Source: Dendrolimus kikuchii (lineage: Eukaryota > Arthropoda > Insecta > Lepidoptera > Lasiocampidae). From it: a stretch of DNA of 64,000 nucleotides. Where the stretch lies: positions 17,553,338-17,617,337 of the forward strand of contig CM034401.1 of assembly GCA_019925095.2 (NCBI GenBank), written 5' to 3'. The stretch's first letter is position 1. Each line of letters opens with the position of its first letter. Below are positions 23,734 through 35,494 of this stretch, one piece after another. The position numbers and the translations under genes are program-made. The notes beneath the pieces are model-generated. The model made no database searches. It saw nothing but the letters and a program-made list of their open reading frames with translations, and was not told the origin of the DNA.

Positions 23734-25122
23734 TTAGGGCCGCTTGCATGACATTCCTTAAATTTATTTAAGAAACACTAAACATATTTGACACCCTTAA
23801 ATACGATTAGCGTCTTGCACAACGCAAAATTTAGCGGTAAATATGTTTAAAGAACTGTCAAAGTTAATCATCCAAAAATGGATATTTAACTGCCTTAAAC
23901 ACGTTTAAGGACAAAAAATGTTGAGTAACCTCTTTGCATAAAGTAATATTTATTATTCTTTATGAAATTGTCACTTATTAAAAAGTCAATTACAGATTGT
24001 CACTCGTATATTATTTGCTTTAATTATTTTTCTCAATCCTAAATACCCATTATTCGTGCAAACTTTAACATGGTAGCAGAGTAATAAAGTTAAGGATTTG
24101 GATGCGGTAAAGATATTTTAACTTGGAAAGAATAAATACAATATTCTACCATTGTACTCGGCCTGATGATCGGCACTCGTTCACCATGGATAAGGCGATT
24201 GCAGGGGCTTCTAAGGTACAAATTATGCACCTATATGGTAAAAACTATAAGCATTGGTAGTATCGTATTGAGACAGTGTGTAGGGCAATACCCGGCGCTG
24301 AAAATTTTTTGCAAGGAAAACTTCAAAAGCTCGACGAGCCTGTAGCATCTGATGCTAAAGCAAAATATGAAATAAATTTCTAAAAACTTTAACAATTTCT
24401 AAAAATTGACTGTGTCGTTTTAACTCTGATGACGACAAACATGACGGATGAGATTCTAGAACAAGTTATACGATATAAAAGCGCTAAAGAAGTATGTGAT
24501 GAGCTAGAATGCCTATATAATGGAAGCAGCGAAGACAAAACTGTGATCTTTATCTAAAATTCTTTGATTATAAAAAGGACCCTGAACAAGAGGTGGGAAA
24601 GCATATATCTGCATTATAGAATATTTCAACAACTGTTTTCATAAATTAATATTTATTATTCTTTATGAAATTTTAAGTTATTAAAGTCAATTACATATTG
24701 TCACTCGTATATTATTTGCTTTATTATTTATCTCAATGCTAACGACCCATAAAATCGAAAATAAAACAACACAGCAAAAAATCATTCTTCAGGTTGCCGC
24801 CAAAAATTCCGAAGTAAACCTAACCAAACGAACGAAATTTCAAATGTCAAGTTGACATTGGCCAATTAAAATCCCTTTTTACGCAAGAAATATCTAACGT
24901 TAAAGCTAAATTTCGTGTGTTTGTCCGAAGATATGGATCGCCGCGTGAAACGGAACACATCTGGCTGTTTTACCGACGGCATAAATACATTTAGTTAAAT
25001 AACATGGGAGACCGCCTCATGCATGACATCTTAAATACGTTTTGTGTAAAATGTGTTTAGGCAGTTTAATATGATTAACTAAATTTGATTTAAAGACGAT
25101 CGTTGTGCAAGCGGGCCTTAAT
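23734..25122. mobile_element. TTAA-type MITE-like element with nested copia relic
   Basis: Inverted ends GGGCCGCTTGCATGACA (left) and GTTGTGCAAGCGGGCC (right), flanked by TTTA and TTAA. This suggests a piggyBac-like (TTAA) target. The ~1.4 kb length is due to a retroelement relic inside (23935-24752). Both shoulders carry TTTAA-rich inverted segments. Confidence 0.5.
23935..24752 (+). mobile_element. Ty1/copia-like LTR retrotransposon relic (partial LTRs, PBS, gag fragment)
   Basis: Direct repeats of about 115 bp (23938-24056 and 24643-24752) flank an internal piece. The left one runs into TTTAACA followed by TGGTAGCAGAG at 24071, the initiator-Met tRNA half-molecule primer site used by copia-like elements. 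The internal part has broken frames resembling copia Gag, such as NMTDEILEQVIRYKSAKEVC and DELECLYNGSS. There is no pol sequence. Stops throughout show it is dead. Confidence 0.7.
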
Positions 25123-25574
25123 AATGTAGATTTTATACGGAATTTTAAAAATAGTGTTTAATTCAGCAAGGTGAAACTAAAAATAGTTTATATAATTTTA
25201 AGATGATTTCTGATTGGTCGTTCCAACAACTTTTCAGCTTTTAATTTTAAGATTTAACGATTTAAATAACGCTTTTCCTTAAAAGATGTGACATATCAGC
25301 ATAAACAATATAAGCCTAGTTCCTCAGCTGGAATAAAGCTTTTCAATTTTTAAGGTAACTGACGGTAGGTACGCCCACGACGCTGGACCAAGGTGAATAG
25401 GCGGGTGGCCTCTCTTCTTTGTCAACAGGTAGTACTTAATAGTAATTGCACATTAGGTCAAAAAATTACCTAAGTGGTAGGTGCTCGATAGGTGCGTAAT
25501 AAAAAAAAATATGGGTTACAGTATTTCCCCCCTTTTGTGTCGTAAGTGAATCATGGAAATCGTGTTTATCTATA

Positions 25575-25985
25575 TACGTATATAAGTATATAAAAATCAA
25601 TTGCTGTCCGTTAGTCTCGCTATAACTCGCGAACGGCTGAACTGATTTGGCTAATTTTGATTTTGAATTATTTGTGGAAGTCCAGGGAATGTTTAAAAGG
25701 TGGGTAAATATGAAAAAAAAGCTTGGAATATAGTAAAAACAACAATTTCGCTTTCCCTTAGAAACTATGCCTACCTGTCAAACATTTGATGTTCGTCCCG
25801 TCGTTTAGAAATCAGTTAAATTTAAAAGTCGTTCAGAAATCAAATTAAATTGAAAAGTAGTTTTCTTTTTATTTATTTTTTGGTTTTGAATGTCAAACAT
25901 TTGATCTTCGTTCCGTTGTCAGCAATCAACGTTTTTCATTTATTGATTCTGAGGTGGTACGAAGTTTACCGGGTTAGCTAGTTTT
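25575..25985. mobile_element. Helitron-like or unclassified repeat ending GCTAGT
   Basis: Starts near AATTGCTGTCCGTTAGTCTC and ends GAAGTTTACCGGGTTAGCTAG. The CTAG end is Helitron-like, but the 5' end is unclear. 25986-26706 and 26786-27284 hold nothing else recognised; an open frame at 27001-27189 has no motif. Confidence 0.4.
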
Positions 25986-27284
25986 AAAATAAAATGATAT
26001 AATTACTTCCTATAATAATAATTCGTTTATTAATTCTGAACTCATTTTAAATTCTCCAATTCCAAAGTTAAACTCATTTAATTTGTAGATTGAAACCTTT
26101 TGATAGATCGCCATTTTGAGTTGGGGTCTTAATTAGTTCTGTGACAGACAATCACGCTTCGTCACATATTGCATCAGATACGTAAAATTCAAATGAGTTA
26201 CAGTAAAATGATTTTTCCAGTTCCATTTGGAAATTGGGTTTTGGGAGTATTTTACTGTTATATTGGGTTTCATCATTATTCAGAAATAATAATATAGCTT
26301 TTGCGAAGTACAAAATCGAATCAAAAAAGAAAACATCGCAAAAGTGAGAGTCAGTTTACAGTGAAGTATTCCTTTGAGTCCTTACTACACTTAGCTACAG
26401 TACTCTAAAAACATTGAAACGAAAATATTTAAGTTTTTGTCTGCTGTTTGCATGTCTAATAATCAGACAATATGTGATAAATCTAATGATATTATCCACC
26501 ATATTCTTCAGCAAATTGAAATTGAATTGAAAAGCGTATTGAACACGTTTGTAAAAAATTAAGACAATTTAGCTCATATGACAATCTTAAAAAAACGTAT
26601 AGTATATGTATCCTTTATGACTAAACACATATTTTACAATGCTTAGGTGACTCAACTATCCAATATAGTCTAAACAGTTATGGACGTACATATAACACAT
26701 GTTCTATCTATAATATATTATAAAATTCTATACATGCCGTATCTGGACATTGAAGCTATTTAAAAAAAATAATTGCAATAGAATATATTGTTGCAAGCCG
26801 ACACTAATTCTTTGCAGGTGTCTTATTACCCCTTTGCATTTGAGTGATCTATTGTTCGCGCTAATCTCTTTGTTCACACCGCCGTAAGACGTCCTAAAAC
26901 CTTCCTTCCTTTATTGGTATTTCATGCGAATTCTTGGAAACCATTAAGCTGACCATTTAACGATTTGAAGAACCAGTGGGCGGCATGTTGCTAGGAGGTC
27001 ATGTCTAATTTACAAATGGATGAGCGTCGGTCAGTCTGTAAATGCGCCAATCGTGTTCTGACTGCGAACGAGGCGCTACTTAATGCACTTTCGGAGCGAG
27101 TATCTTATAACGACGAACTTTTCGCGATTTATGTGATAAAGACTTTCTGCCCTACGGTTTGGTTTTGTTGTGTTCGGCTATACTTGTAAGAACTGTAAAT
27201 TACGAGTGCGTACTTCTAATAAACTTTGCTTTAATTCTAACGGCATTGTCGAATTTACATTCTACAAATTCGTAACAATATAAA

Positions 27285-27715
27285 CGATGGAGAACACGAT
27301 GCAATTTTTTTATTTCCTGTCCGTTTGTCGGTTTGTTTGTTTGGGATTCATGTAAAAACTACTGTGCTGATTTCGATGCGGTTTTCACTGATCGACAAAA
27401 AAATTTTAGACTTTAAATCTGCGCTACCTTTTATCCTGGGAATTCCGCGAGAATTTTTCTGGGAATGGTTTGAAGTTGTTCGGGTGCATAAAAATTTTCT
27501 TATTTTATGCATTTTTTAAATGCTACGATATTTTGTGTCCCAGGAATCCTGCGGGAATTTTGCCGGGTATGGTACAAATCAGTTAGATTACATGAATATT
27601 ACCTGATTTCAATACGATTTCATTAAAACGATACCTTAAGTCCTTTTTTAAGTTATGAGATGCTTCATATTTCGGGAATCCCGAAGGAATTTTCCCGGGA
27701 GTGTTATTTATTATA
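27285..27715 (+). mobile_element. dispersed element family C copy
   Basis: Contains TTTCGATGCGGTTTTCACTG and several GGAATCC.GCGGGAATTTT blocks, collinear with 17735-18515. The open frame over it (27325-27519) is not conserved as protein. Confidence 0.6.
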
Positions 27716-28054
27716 TTACTACAAATCAGGTTGCCTTAGACTCACCTCCATGTTTTGCTAGGCAGTTGTCTAGATTATGAACTTAGTTTCTTTGTTATTA
27801 TTATATGTTTACATATTATATCTAAAAAACCGAATTAATTTTTTTATGTAAGTAAAATAAAGTTACTGCCTAGGATTTAAACTCTAGTATATTAATAAAA
27901 TAGTAATTTCAATTAAAAAAAGTAAAAAATTAGTTCCACATAAAATAAATACTGTAACGATCAAAAGCATGCAATGTTTCTCAAAGAGCAATTTTTTCAA
28001 CCAAAACCTACAGAGACAAATTCAGCACTTTGTACATACGCGGGCCGTTCCGTA

Positions 28055-28331
28055 AAACTGGTCGTCACGAGTTGAGCTTACAACACATACGGCAACCGGC
28101 TCGTCACGAGTCGAACTAACAACACATATGGCAAATTGTTCGTCACGAGTCAAGCTAACAACATATAAAACCGGTTCATCACAAGTCAAGCTGACAACAC
28201 TTACGGCAAACGGTTCGTCACGAGTCAAGCTAACAACACATTCGGCAACCGGTTCATCCCGAGTCAAGCAAACAACACATACGGCAAACGGTTTGTCACG
28301 AGTTACGCTAACAGCACATACAGAAAACGCA
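28055..28331. repeat. 39-bp minisatellite, about six full units
   Basis: Units begin at 28080, 28119, 28158, 28194, 28233 and 28272, plus partial units at both ends. Five are 39 bp and one is 36 bp. Each has the core CGTCACGAGTCAAGCTAACA. Because 39 and 36 are multiples of three, both strands stay open; the plus strand repeats a 13-residue SSRVKLTTHTANG. There is no other coding evidence. Confidence 0.9.
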
Positions 28332-28841
28332 CTACTACTAAATGATTTACCTCATGATTTTAGGAACAGTATTACGTCTAAAAACATTAAACTTAAACTG
28401 TACTTTTTATAGTAGTATATATTATTAATATACCCCCTAGAGGTTTCATATACTATGTATAAATTGATCAATTGTATATTGGTTCTTTGTTGTTTTGGTA
28501 AATAAATTTTTAAAAAATATGTTCTGTTTTTGCAAAAAAAAGGCTACGGTACTCTTAAAATAACATACCTTAAAATAAACACTGTGTAATTATTATAAAA
28601 CAAAGCGTAGTAGCCTTAACTTACCAAAAGCTTTATTGTTAAAGATTTCTTACAATGATAGTGACGTTAATTTGTATTACGAGTAATTCAATTGTAATTA
28701 TCTTGTAGATTTATCAGATAAGGTTTAATTACTTCCCGGAATTGTTTTATTGAATTTATCTTCTTTAAGTAAAACGTAACTAAAAATATATAGCGGTGTT
28801 TAGAGTGAATAGATATTATTATTAAGTTAATAATGAATTTT

Positions 28842-28868
28842 GACGGCCTCTGTGGTTGAGTGGGAAAA
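28842..28868 (+). repeat. head fragment of tRNA-derived SINE
   Basis: GACGGCCTCTGTGGTTGAGT matches the SINE head at 21704 and stops abruptly before the B box, next to an antisense LINE tail (28877-28985). Confidence 0.55.
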
Positions 28869-29324
28869 ACCTTTTATTTAGAATAGAATAAACGTTTATT
28901 GTAAACTGTCACAAACATAAAATTATAAAGGTGTTGGAGTTCATTGTTGGAACTGTTAGGATGGTGCTCCGTGGGTCCTTTTTTTAAAAAAAAAACGAAT
29001 TTATTTACTGTAAGAGTTTAATTAAAAATATACGTCTGCACTATATGATGGTTAATAATGCTCTCTCTTTATTAGAGAAAATCAAATTGGTTTTATATAA
29101 AGTACAATTACACAGGTAAGTAATTGTACATATAATACAGTGTCGTAACAGAACGATAGTTTGTCCTTTCGGACGTACAACACAGGCAATTGTAATGGTG
29201 CCTGGCCATTATTACATTAATTAATCAATAAATAAATTACCTAATTAAATTAATATAAAACTTTATCTTTGTAGTAGCACAAAACAATGTCACATTACTC
29301 TAGATAATATTTATTGCAAGAATT

Positions 29325-29385
29325 CAGCAGACAGACAGACGGCCTACTTTATGAAAGCAGTTACCATCGCCTTTTCTTTGCAAAC
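29325..29385 (-). repeat. SINE-like family A tail fragment
   Basis: GCAGACAGACAGACGGCCTA then TTACCATCGCC, the reversed 3' end only. 29386-30140 holds nothing else recognised. Confidence 0.5.
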
Positions 29386-30151
29386 TATAAAGAGTTTTAA
29401 ACTTTATGTGTCTGTCAATATATATTAAAAAGGTTTAAATGTTTCAACTGTTTATTATCTGACTCTGAGTGTGACAGTTATTCTTTAATACAGTCGATAG
29501 AGATGCCCATCATCAAATAATTGTATAACGACATGTCGATAACTTTGTTCTAAAACGCACGATTACTTATATTTTAGTGGGACAATAAATTTTATTACAT
29601 TTTTTAACTTAAACACATTTTGATAGATATTAATATAATATATTATATTATGTCTTATAAAAGACATAAAAACTTCGACATGTTTATTTTAATACTATTA
29701 CGAGCTAATAGATGACCCGACGAGTTTTTATGTATAGAATTTATCTTGGAAATTATCATAAAGCAGTCATAAAACCATAGTGCACGCATAAAATATTCTA
29801 TATTATCTGCTGTAAGGCCGAGCTGCCGTAAAATACGATATCATCTAATAATAAATAAAAAAACACTTTCTATAACTATAAGCATAAAACAACATCCGCT
29901 TTTGCCGTGTTTCGGATTTAATATTATCCTATAACCACATCGATATCCAATACCGTTTTTTTAACGAAACGATACGCATCGTAAATATCGGAAGAGCGAT
30001 GTCGATTACATCGTAAATATTGGGTAACGCCCATCCCTAACATGATGAGATTTATACATAGCCAGCAAAGATTAACTGAAAAGAAGAGACATTACTAATC
30101 GAAACATGCTCTATAATAGTTGCATACAATGCCGTTATAGCGAAAAATGTA

Positions 30152-30585
30152 CATACATACATAACTTCACGCCAGTTCCCTTGCGGGGTAGGCACGAACA
30201 ACAGAGCGCCATTTAGGCTTATTCTTACACACCTCACTTGCTTCTTTGGCATTCATAACTCTTGTCATGCACGCTCGTCTGTTCTTAAGGCTCCTGACAT
30301 CACCTTCTGCTAGTACACGATCAATTTGATCATGGAAGGTGTGTCGTGGGCTTCCACGACTTCTGCATCCATCCACTTTTGAATTGTATATCTGTTTAGT
30401 CATTCTTTCATCATGGATTCTTTCTACATACCCGAACTCTCTTTCAGACCAACTCTCTTTCTTACTTCGGTATTAAGAACGCGGTCCGCGAGCGTCACTC
30501 CGCAGATTTTGCGCAGTGCTCGCATTTCGACCGCGTTTACTCTACTTTCATGCTCTCTCTTCCATACCCAACTCTCGTTTCCATA
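30152..30585 (-). mobile_element. RTE-like LINE 3' fragment with 11-bp target duplication
   Basis: 434 bp, minus strand, from an RT end with EMRALRKICGVTLADRVLNT to PARELA and a (TATG)n tail. It is flanked by CGAAAAATGTA at 30141-30151 and 30586-30596. The exact direct repeats and open frame suggest a fairly recent insertion. Confidence 0.88.
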
Positions 30586-30949
30586 CGAAAAATGTATACC
30601 TGTATAACTTGAGAATTAAATAATTTATTCAAAGCTATTAATATAAGTGTACAGAATATAATATGGTATCGGAAGCAACTGCTGTAGTGTACTTCTGTGT
30701 ACTTCCAGACAGTTCGATTGTTCTACATTATAAAAAAAAATAACTTAAGTTTATACATTTAAAAACAACTTCGTATTAAAATTAAAATGTAAGTGAAAAT
30801 GTTCCTCTAGGTGTGTGAATGTATATGAATATGTATGTGCTGTATGTACAAGTGAACGTGTGAATATGCGGTTAGAGACTTATACTAGTGTAGTCTATCT
30901 AGTAAATAAACTCTACAATAAATAATTATTATCTTTGATATTTTTTTTA

Positions 30950-31190
30950 ATTTCCTGAAGCAGCCAAACAGACAGACGGCCCACCCGACCCAATGTGGTC
31001 ATTGTCACCCGTGGATGTTAGTAACAACACTAGAGCGATGCCAACGCGTTGCCATCCTAGGATGAGGTATAGGGGGTGGACCAGGGGTGAGAGGGTGGTT
31101 GATAAAGTGGGCAACCGGCACTTTCACGCACCGTACGAAATACGATTAGCTCAAGCTTAAAAATTTCACGCAGATGTTCTGTGAGATTGT
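30950..31190 (-). repeat. SINE-like family B copy (antisense)
   Basis: Reversed tail and CAGACAGACGGCCCACCCG at the left. The body includes GGCAACCGGCACTTTCACGC and resembles 8388-8712. Confidence 0.55.
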
Positions 31191-31381
31191 GATTCATCTT
31201 ACCTATCGAGCAGGTCTGAAATATATGAATGATAATGATAATAAATAATAATGATGAATAATAATAATAATTATGAGAATGAGAATAATAATGAATCAAG
31301 ATAATAATTTCAGTATGGATCTATGACAACAATTAATACATCAATACAAAACAGACGGACTAAGTCAACGGTTACCTGTTC

Positions 31382-31385
<4 letters not shown>

Positions 31386-31460
<75 letters not shown>

Positions 31461-31546
31461 ATATATATATACATATATATATATGTGTATGTGTATATAT
31501 ATATATACATATATATATATATGTATATATATACACATACATATAA

Positions 31547-31585
<39 letters not shown>

Positions 31586-31610
31586 TATGTATGTATATAT
31601 ATATATATAC
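31386..31610. repeat. long (TA)n / (TATG)n microsatellite
   Basis: About 220 bp of TA dinucleotides with GT and AC interruptions. Frames open on both strands (Tyr-Ile repeats) are artefacts of the repeat. Confidence 0.95.
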
Positions 31611-32099
31611 GTGATGATGGTGGCATACATAATATAATTACATTTTTAATCATAAATATGTGACCACTGCGATGGTGACTAGGGAGCGTAAACCTAAGAG
31701 AGTCATCTTACGATCCCACTAACTGTAAAGTTTTATCTCCTTTCTTTAAAAAAAGTTTTTAAATCGCAAGGTTTTATTACGTTCAGTTTTAGTGAAGCGT
31801 TTCTGTTCATACTTCACACGTTTTGCTCTATGAATCTAGTGCCGGCCTTTAAAGACGACGTCTTTACAAACTACGGGCAACTTTCCCAGCGCAATTTTCA
31901 TATTTCCCCATCGACACTCCTTTTAAATTTAGACTAAAGTTCCGCCCCTTTGACCTTTTTTGGTTTAATCTATTATAAGAAAAAGACTAGTACTTTTATG
32001 ATGAACTATATATACCCGAAGCGGATAGGATAGGAATTTCGAAAATTAAAAAATTGTATCAGTTTCAATATCGGTTATCAGTTAGCTTATCGATTTTCT

Positions 32100-32450
32100 A
32101 TCGGATACATTTTGGAGAATGTGCATTGGAACTTTTCAATCTTATCCCGACGTCTCCCTTCATCATCGGACAACCAGACGCACTGGCATGCGGCACCGCT
32201 ATATGGTGGACATACCACCTATACGAACAAACTGCTTTGAGTCCACCTTCATTAAGCGCACCGCAAAGAAGTGGAACTCACTGCTGCAGTCTGTTTTTCC
32301 CGACACCTACAACCTGGGTGTCTTCAAGTCCCGTGTGAATAGGTACCTTCTAGGTGAGCCTGCTCCATCTTAGACCATATCTCCGCTCGAAATCGAGCGA
32401 GATAATGGTCAAACGCGAATCCATACATTAATAAAAAAAATAAATATAAA
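32100..32450 (+). pseudogene. Jockey/CR1-like LINE C-terminus and 3' UTR
   Basis: An open stretch to 32373 reads VDIPPIRTNCFESTFIKRTA then KKWNSLLQSVFPDTYNLGVF and KSRVNRYLLGEPAPS. A short 3' UTR follows with an A-rich tail near 32430-32450. Known LINE families end RT this way. It is 5'-truncated. Confidence 0.8.
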
Positions 32451-32699
32451 TCACCTACATTGGGACTCAGGTCCTCTTCCCATCAGTGAACCAAAGAGTA
32501 TACCTACTCATCATGCTTGTCTAAGGTCTCATAGTTAGTAGGTCAAGACGGTTAGTCGTAGTCCGGCCATCCAGTTAATCGTAGTATGCGGATATAAGTT
32601 GCTGCTAGCCGGACGATCAGTCGCAGCCGCAACTCACAATTGAGTAACCAGCCGCAAACATTCAGACGCCAAGATCGAATTAGATAATGGGAAAGTGTG

Positions 32700-32797
32700 T
32701 TTGTGTAATTTATCCTATCAAAAACCGAACCCGGAACCTTAGAGTTCTACTAAACTAAGCGGGCCAACGCTTAGATCCCTCAACCAGAGGTCGTAAA
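32700..32797 (-). repeat. diverged tRNA-derived SINE head
   Basis: The minus strand has GACCTCTGGTTGAGGGATC and a B-box-like CCGGGTTCGGTTTT. Confidence 0.5.
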
Positions 32798-33491
32798 TGA
32801 TAGCAAGCTATTTTAACCTGCATACATTGCTGTAGAAATAATAAATAATTAATTGTAATAACTCATTTATACTATTTTCACTTTTGCGGAAACAAGCAGG
32901 AAAGTGGCAAGGGAAGTGAGTAGAGCAATTATATAAACACTAGCTGACCCGTGGCGATTATTAATCACAATGTCACAATTATGTCACTCAGGATTAATGT
33001 AGCTTTTCATTGGTGAAGACTTTTCAGAATCGATTCATTAGTTCAGAGATTACTTCCTGTAAAGAAACAAACAGTCACAAATTTTACCTCTTTATAATAT
33101 TAAGTATAGGTAGCGCCCTCGCGCTACCCACTTTTCTGCTTGCTGCAGCGGAGGTGGGCATAATTAGGGGTTCATAAATCAGCAGTGTAATTTCAAAACC
33201 TAGCAACTAATATTGTTTTTTTAAACGAATGTAGGTGCATTCCTTGTGACACTAGGAATTAACTGGTGCATTGTGTTTGCCAAAATATGTGACGACTATA
33301 TCAAAATATGGTACCGCTCCCAATAAACTTCTTAAATAATTTTGAAATGGTATGTAGTTGAAATTCTTCACATTTCTTTGTGTTCTATTGTAAAATTTCT
33401 CGGTAAGCACTTGCCAGGTTTTGAATTTGCACCGCCAAAATGTTTGTTGTCAATATTAAAAAAAATTTAAAAGGCATAAACGTATTTGCAG

Positions 33492-33679
33492 GGCGCAGCG
33501 CCGCTCTTGGTGCCGTTTCTAGCAGAAGTCGGCCACGTTTGTCCAACCACCCACAACCCCGCCGATTTCGTACTGGAGACGCTGCTAGCTGATGGAGAAT
33601 CTGCGGCACAGATGTCTGAGCTATGTCAAAACGGGAAGTTGTGTCGAAAGCTTGATAGGATAACTGCCAGGGGAGGAAG
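33492..33679 (+). CDS. ABCG transporter, in-window exon 5 (NBD end and linker)
   Basis: The acceptor TTTGCAG ends at 33491; the donor GTAATT begins at 33680. The translation contains APLLVPFLAEVGHVCPTTHN then PADFVLETLLADG, the conserved ABCG segment closing the nucleotide-binding domain (family motif CPxxxNPADF). A variable charged linker follows. It ends two bases into an arginine codon. The last four exon bases and the donor form the left edge of a 295-bp segment that is repeated 1,067 bp downstream (see findings). Confidence 0.93.
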
Positions 33680-33970
33680 GTAATTTACTATACTATTTTT
33701 CTAGTCCATATAATGGGAATGTTCCGAGGCGTTCAGGCTTATATCCAAAATCTGCTTCGATTGTGTTCGTAAGGGCTCTGAAAGGCCCGTTTTAAGTAGG
33801 GGGAGCGTATGTTCTTACTCAGCTCCCGCCAAAGGAGGATGCGTCGACACCCGAGGGCAAGGCTTGACCTTCGGCCGCTATGAGCGAGCGGCGTGGGTGG
33901 GTTCCTGGCAATGGATGAGGCTGTTGGGCCACCGCCTGCTAAGTCCCGTGGAGGGGCTAGGGCTTGTACA
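33676..33970. repeat. 295-bp duplicated segment, copy 1 (starts at exon 5 donor)
   Basis: From GAAGGTAATTTACTATACTA to GGGGCTAGGGCTTGTACA. It matches 34743-35037 at a constant offset of 1,067 bp with no net gap and about 16 mismatches by eye. Its first four bases are the end of ABCG exon 5 and the next bases are the splice donor. Confidence 0.9.
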
Positions 33971-34742
33971 GTCAGCGTCTTATAGAAAGAAGCAGCCAAG
34001 ATGATCAAATAGATAAGAACATCGAAAGTGATCATTAGTATCGGTACAACCATTGTCGTCTAATAGATCGAATCACCCGTCTTGACCAAATACATCAGTA
34101 CACCGACAACGCCAAATACATGAGTACATTCGAGTCACCATTAGTATGTTAACAACCATCTCGCCAAAACAAAGAGACACAATAGAAAAATGAACTCTAT
34201 TCTAAATGTGATTAGTGTCAAATCGAGATGATTTCATACTAAATCAAAATTCCAATAGTATTATTACTTTTATAAAAATCTTTTTCATTTTTATAACGTA
34301 ACTAGTATTTGCCTTCGACTTTATTTTCATTAGTTAGATAGCAAAGATTAAAGTTATTTTATCAATATGTAAAATTGAATAAATATTTAATATGACAATA
34401 CATGAATCCTGGATATATTCATAAACTCCCGATATTTGTAATTTACTAAAGACTTATTCAACTACAGATGTTTCTTCACTAAGGATTTCTAATAATTACA
34501 GACAGTGTCTTGTGATTTGCGAACATTGCGTCAAAGTTGATCTAGTGGTTTGGAAGTGGAAGGAAATCCCGGGAAATCTCAAGAGTCCCAATATGGTCAT
34601 GTATAAAAATGTCATAAAGTATTAAACTATGCTGTAATAAGAGTAACACGAATAGTTTTCATGCTATATCTAGGCGCATTATTCCCAAGAAAATTTTGGA
34701 ACTTTCCGTCACTAAAGTATAGAAGTAAAAACATGAAAAAGT

Positions 34743-35037
34743 GAAGGTAATTTACTATACTATTTTTTTAGTCCACATAATGGTTATGTTCAGAGGCATT
34801 CAGGCTTACTTCAAAAATCTGCTTCGATTGTGTACGTAAAGGCTCTGAAAGGCCCGTTTTAAGTAGGGGGAGCGTATATTCTTACTCAGCTTCCGCCAAA
34901 GGAGGATGCGTCGACACCTGAGGGCAAGGCTAGACCTTCGGCCGCTATGAGCGAGCGGCGTGGGTGGGTTCCTGGCAATGAATGAGGCTGTTGGGCCACC
35001 GCCTGCTAAGTCCCGTGGAGGGGCTAGGGCTTGTACA
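34743..35037. repeat. 295-bp duplicated segment, copy 2
   Basis: Second copy, including the donor-like GAAGGTAATTT but no other exon sequence. The minus-strand frame through it continues rightward (34806-35183) further than the same frame in copy 1 (to 34053). Neither encodes a protein I recognise. Confidence 0.88.
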
Positions 35038-35494
35038 CGTGGCCCTGGGATAATGGCGAAGGATGGAACACCTACGGGTTTTAGTTGGTATCCTTGACCG
35101 TGGTGTGGCAATAGTAATCCCGCTTGCGGTGGTGGTGTCACCCCGAAACGTGCAAAGAATAGGTATATACAAATTTCCAACAATAATAAATGGGCCTAGG
35201 CCTGCAAGGGGCAACAATAGCCTCGCTGGAAGATCTTCCTTTGAAACGGAGGAGCGTTCCATCATTTCCATCTCGCTCCACCAACCATTAGGGTTATCCT
35301 TAAAATAGAAAATAGCATTTCATTTTTATATTTCATTTCCAAGTTTCCCTAGACATTTTAGCAAACACGGAACCCATAGTATCTATTCGTCATATCCGCC
35401 AGTCCGCCTATTTTTGTATGATACAATCATTTATTCCGGACACTGCTGGGTTTATATAGACGAATGTTGACAGGAAGATGTAATCTATTAATCG

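Noticed and set aside
28055..28331. Could this be a CRISPR array?
   Set aside because: Units are contiguous with no unique spacers, the genome is animal, and there are no cas genes.
31310..31653. Open frames of ~100 codons on both strands (Tyr-Ile repeats)
   Set aside because: They are translations of a (TA)n microsatellite; both strands read the same residues and there is no start context or domain.
34743..34760. Second copy of the exon 5 donor as a real alternative exon end
   Set aside because: The sequence to its left (before 34743) does not continue the ABCG frame, so there is no exon for this donor to serve; kept only as a possible decoy in the findings.
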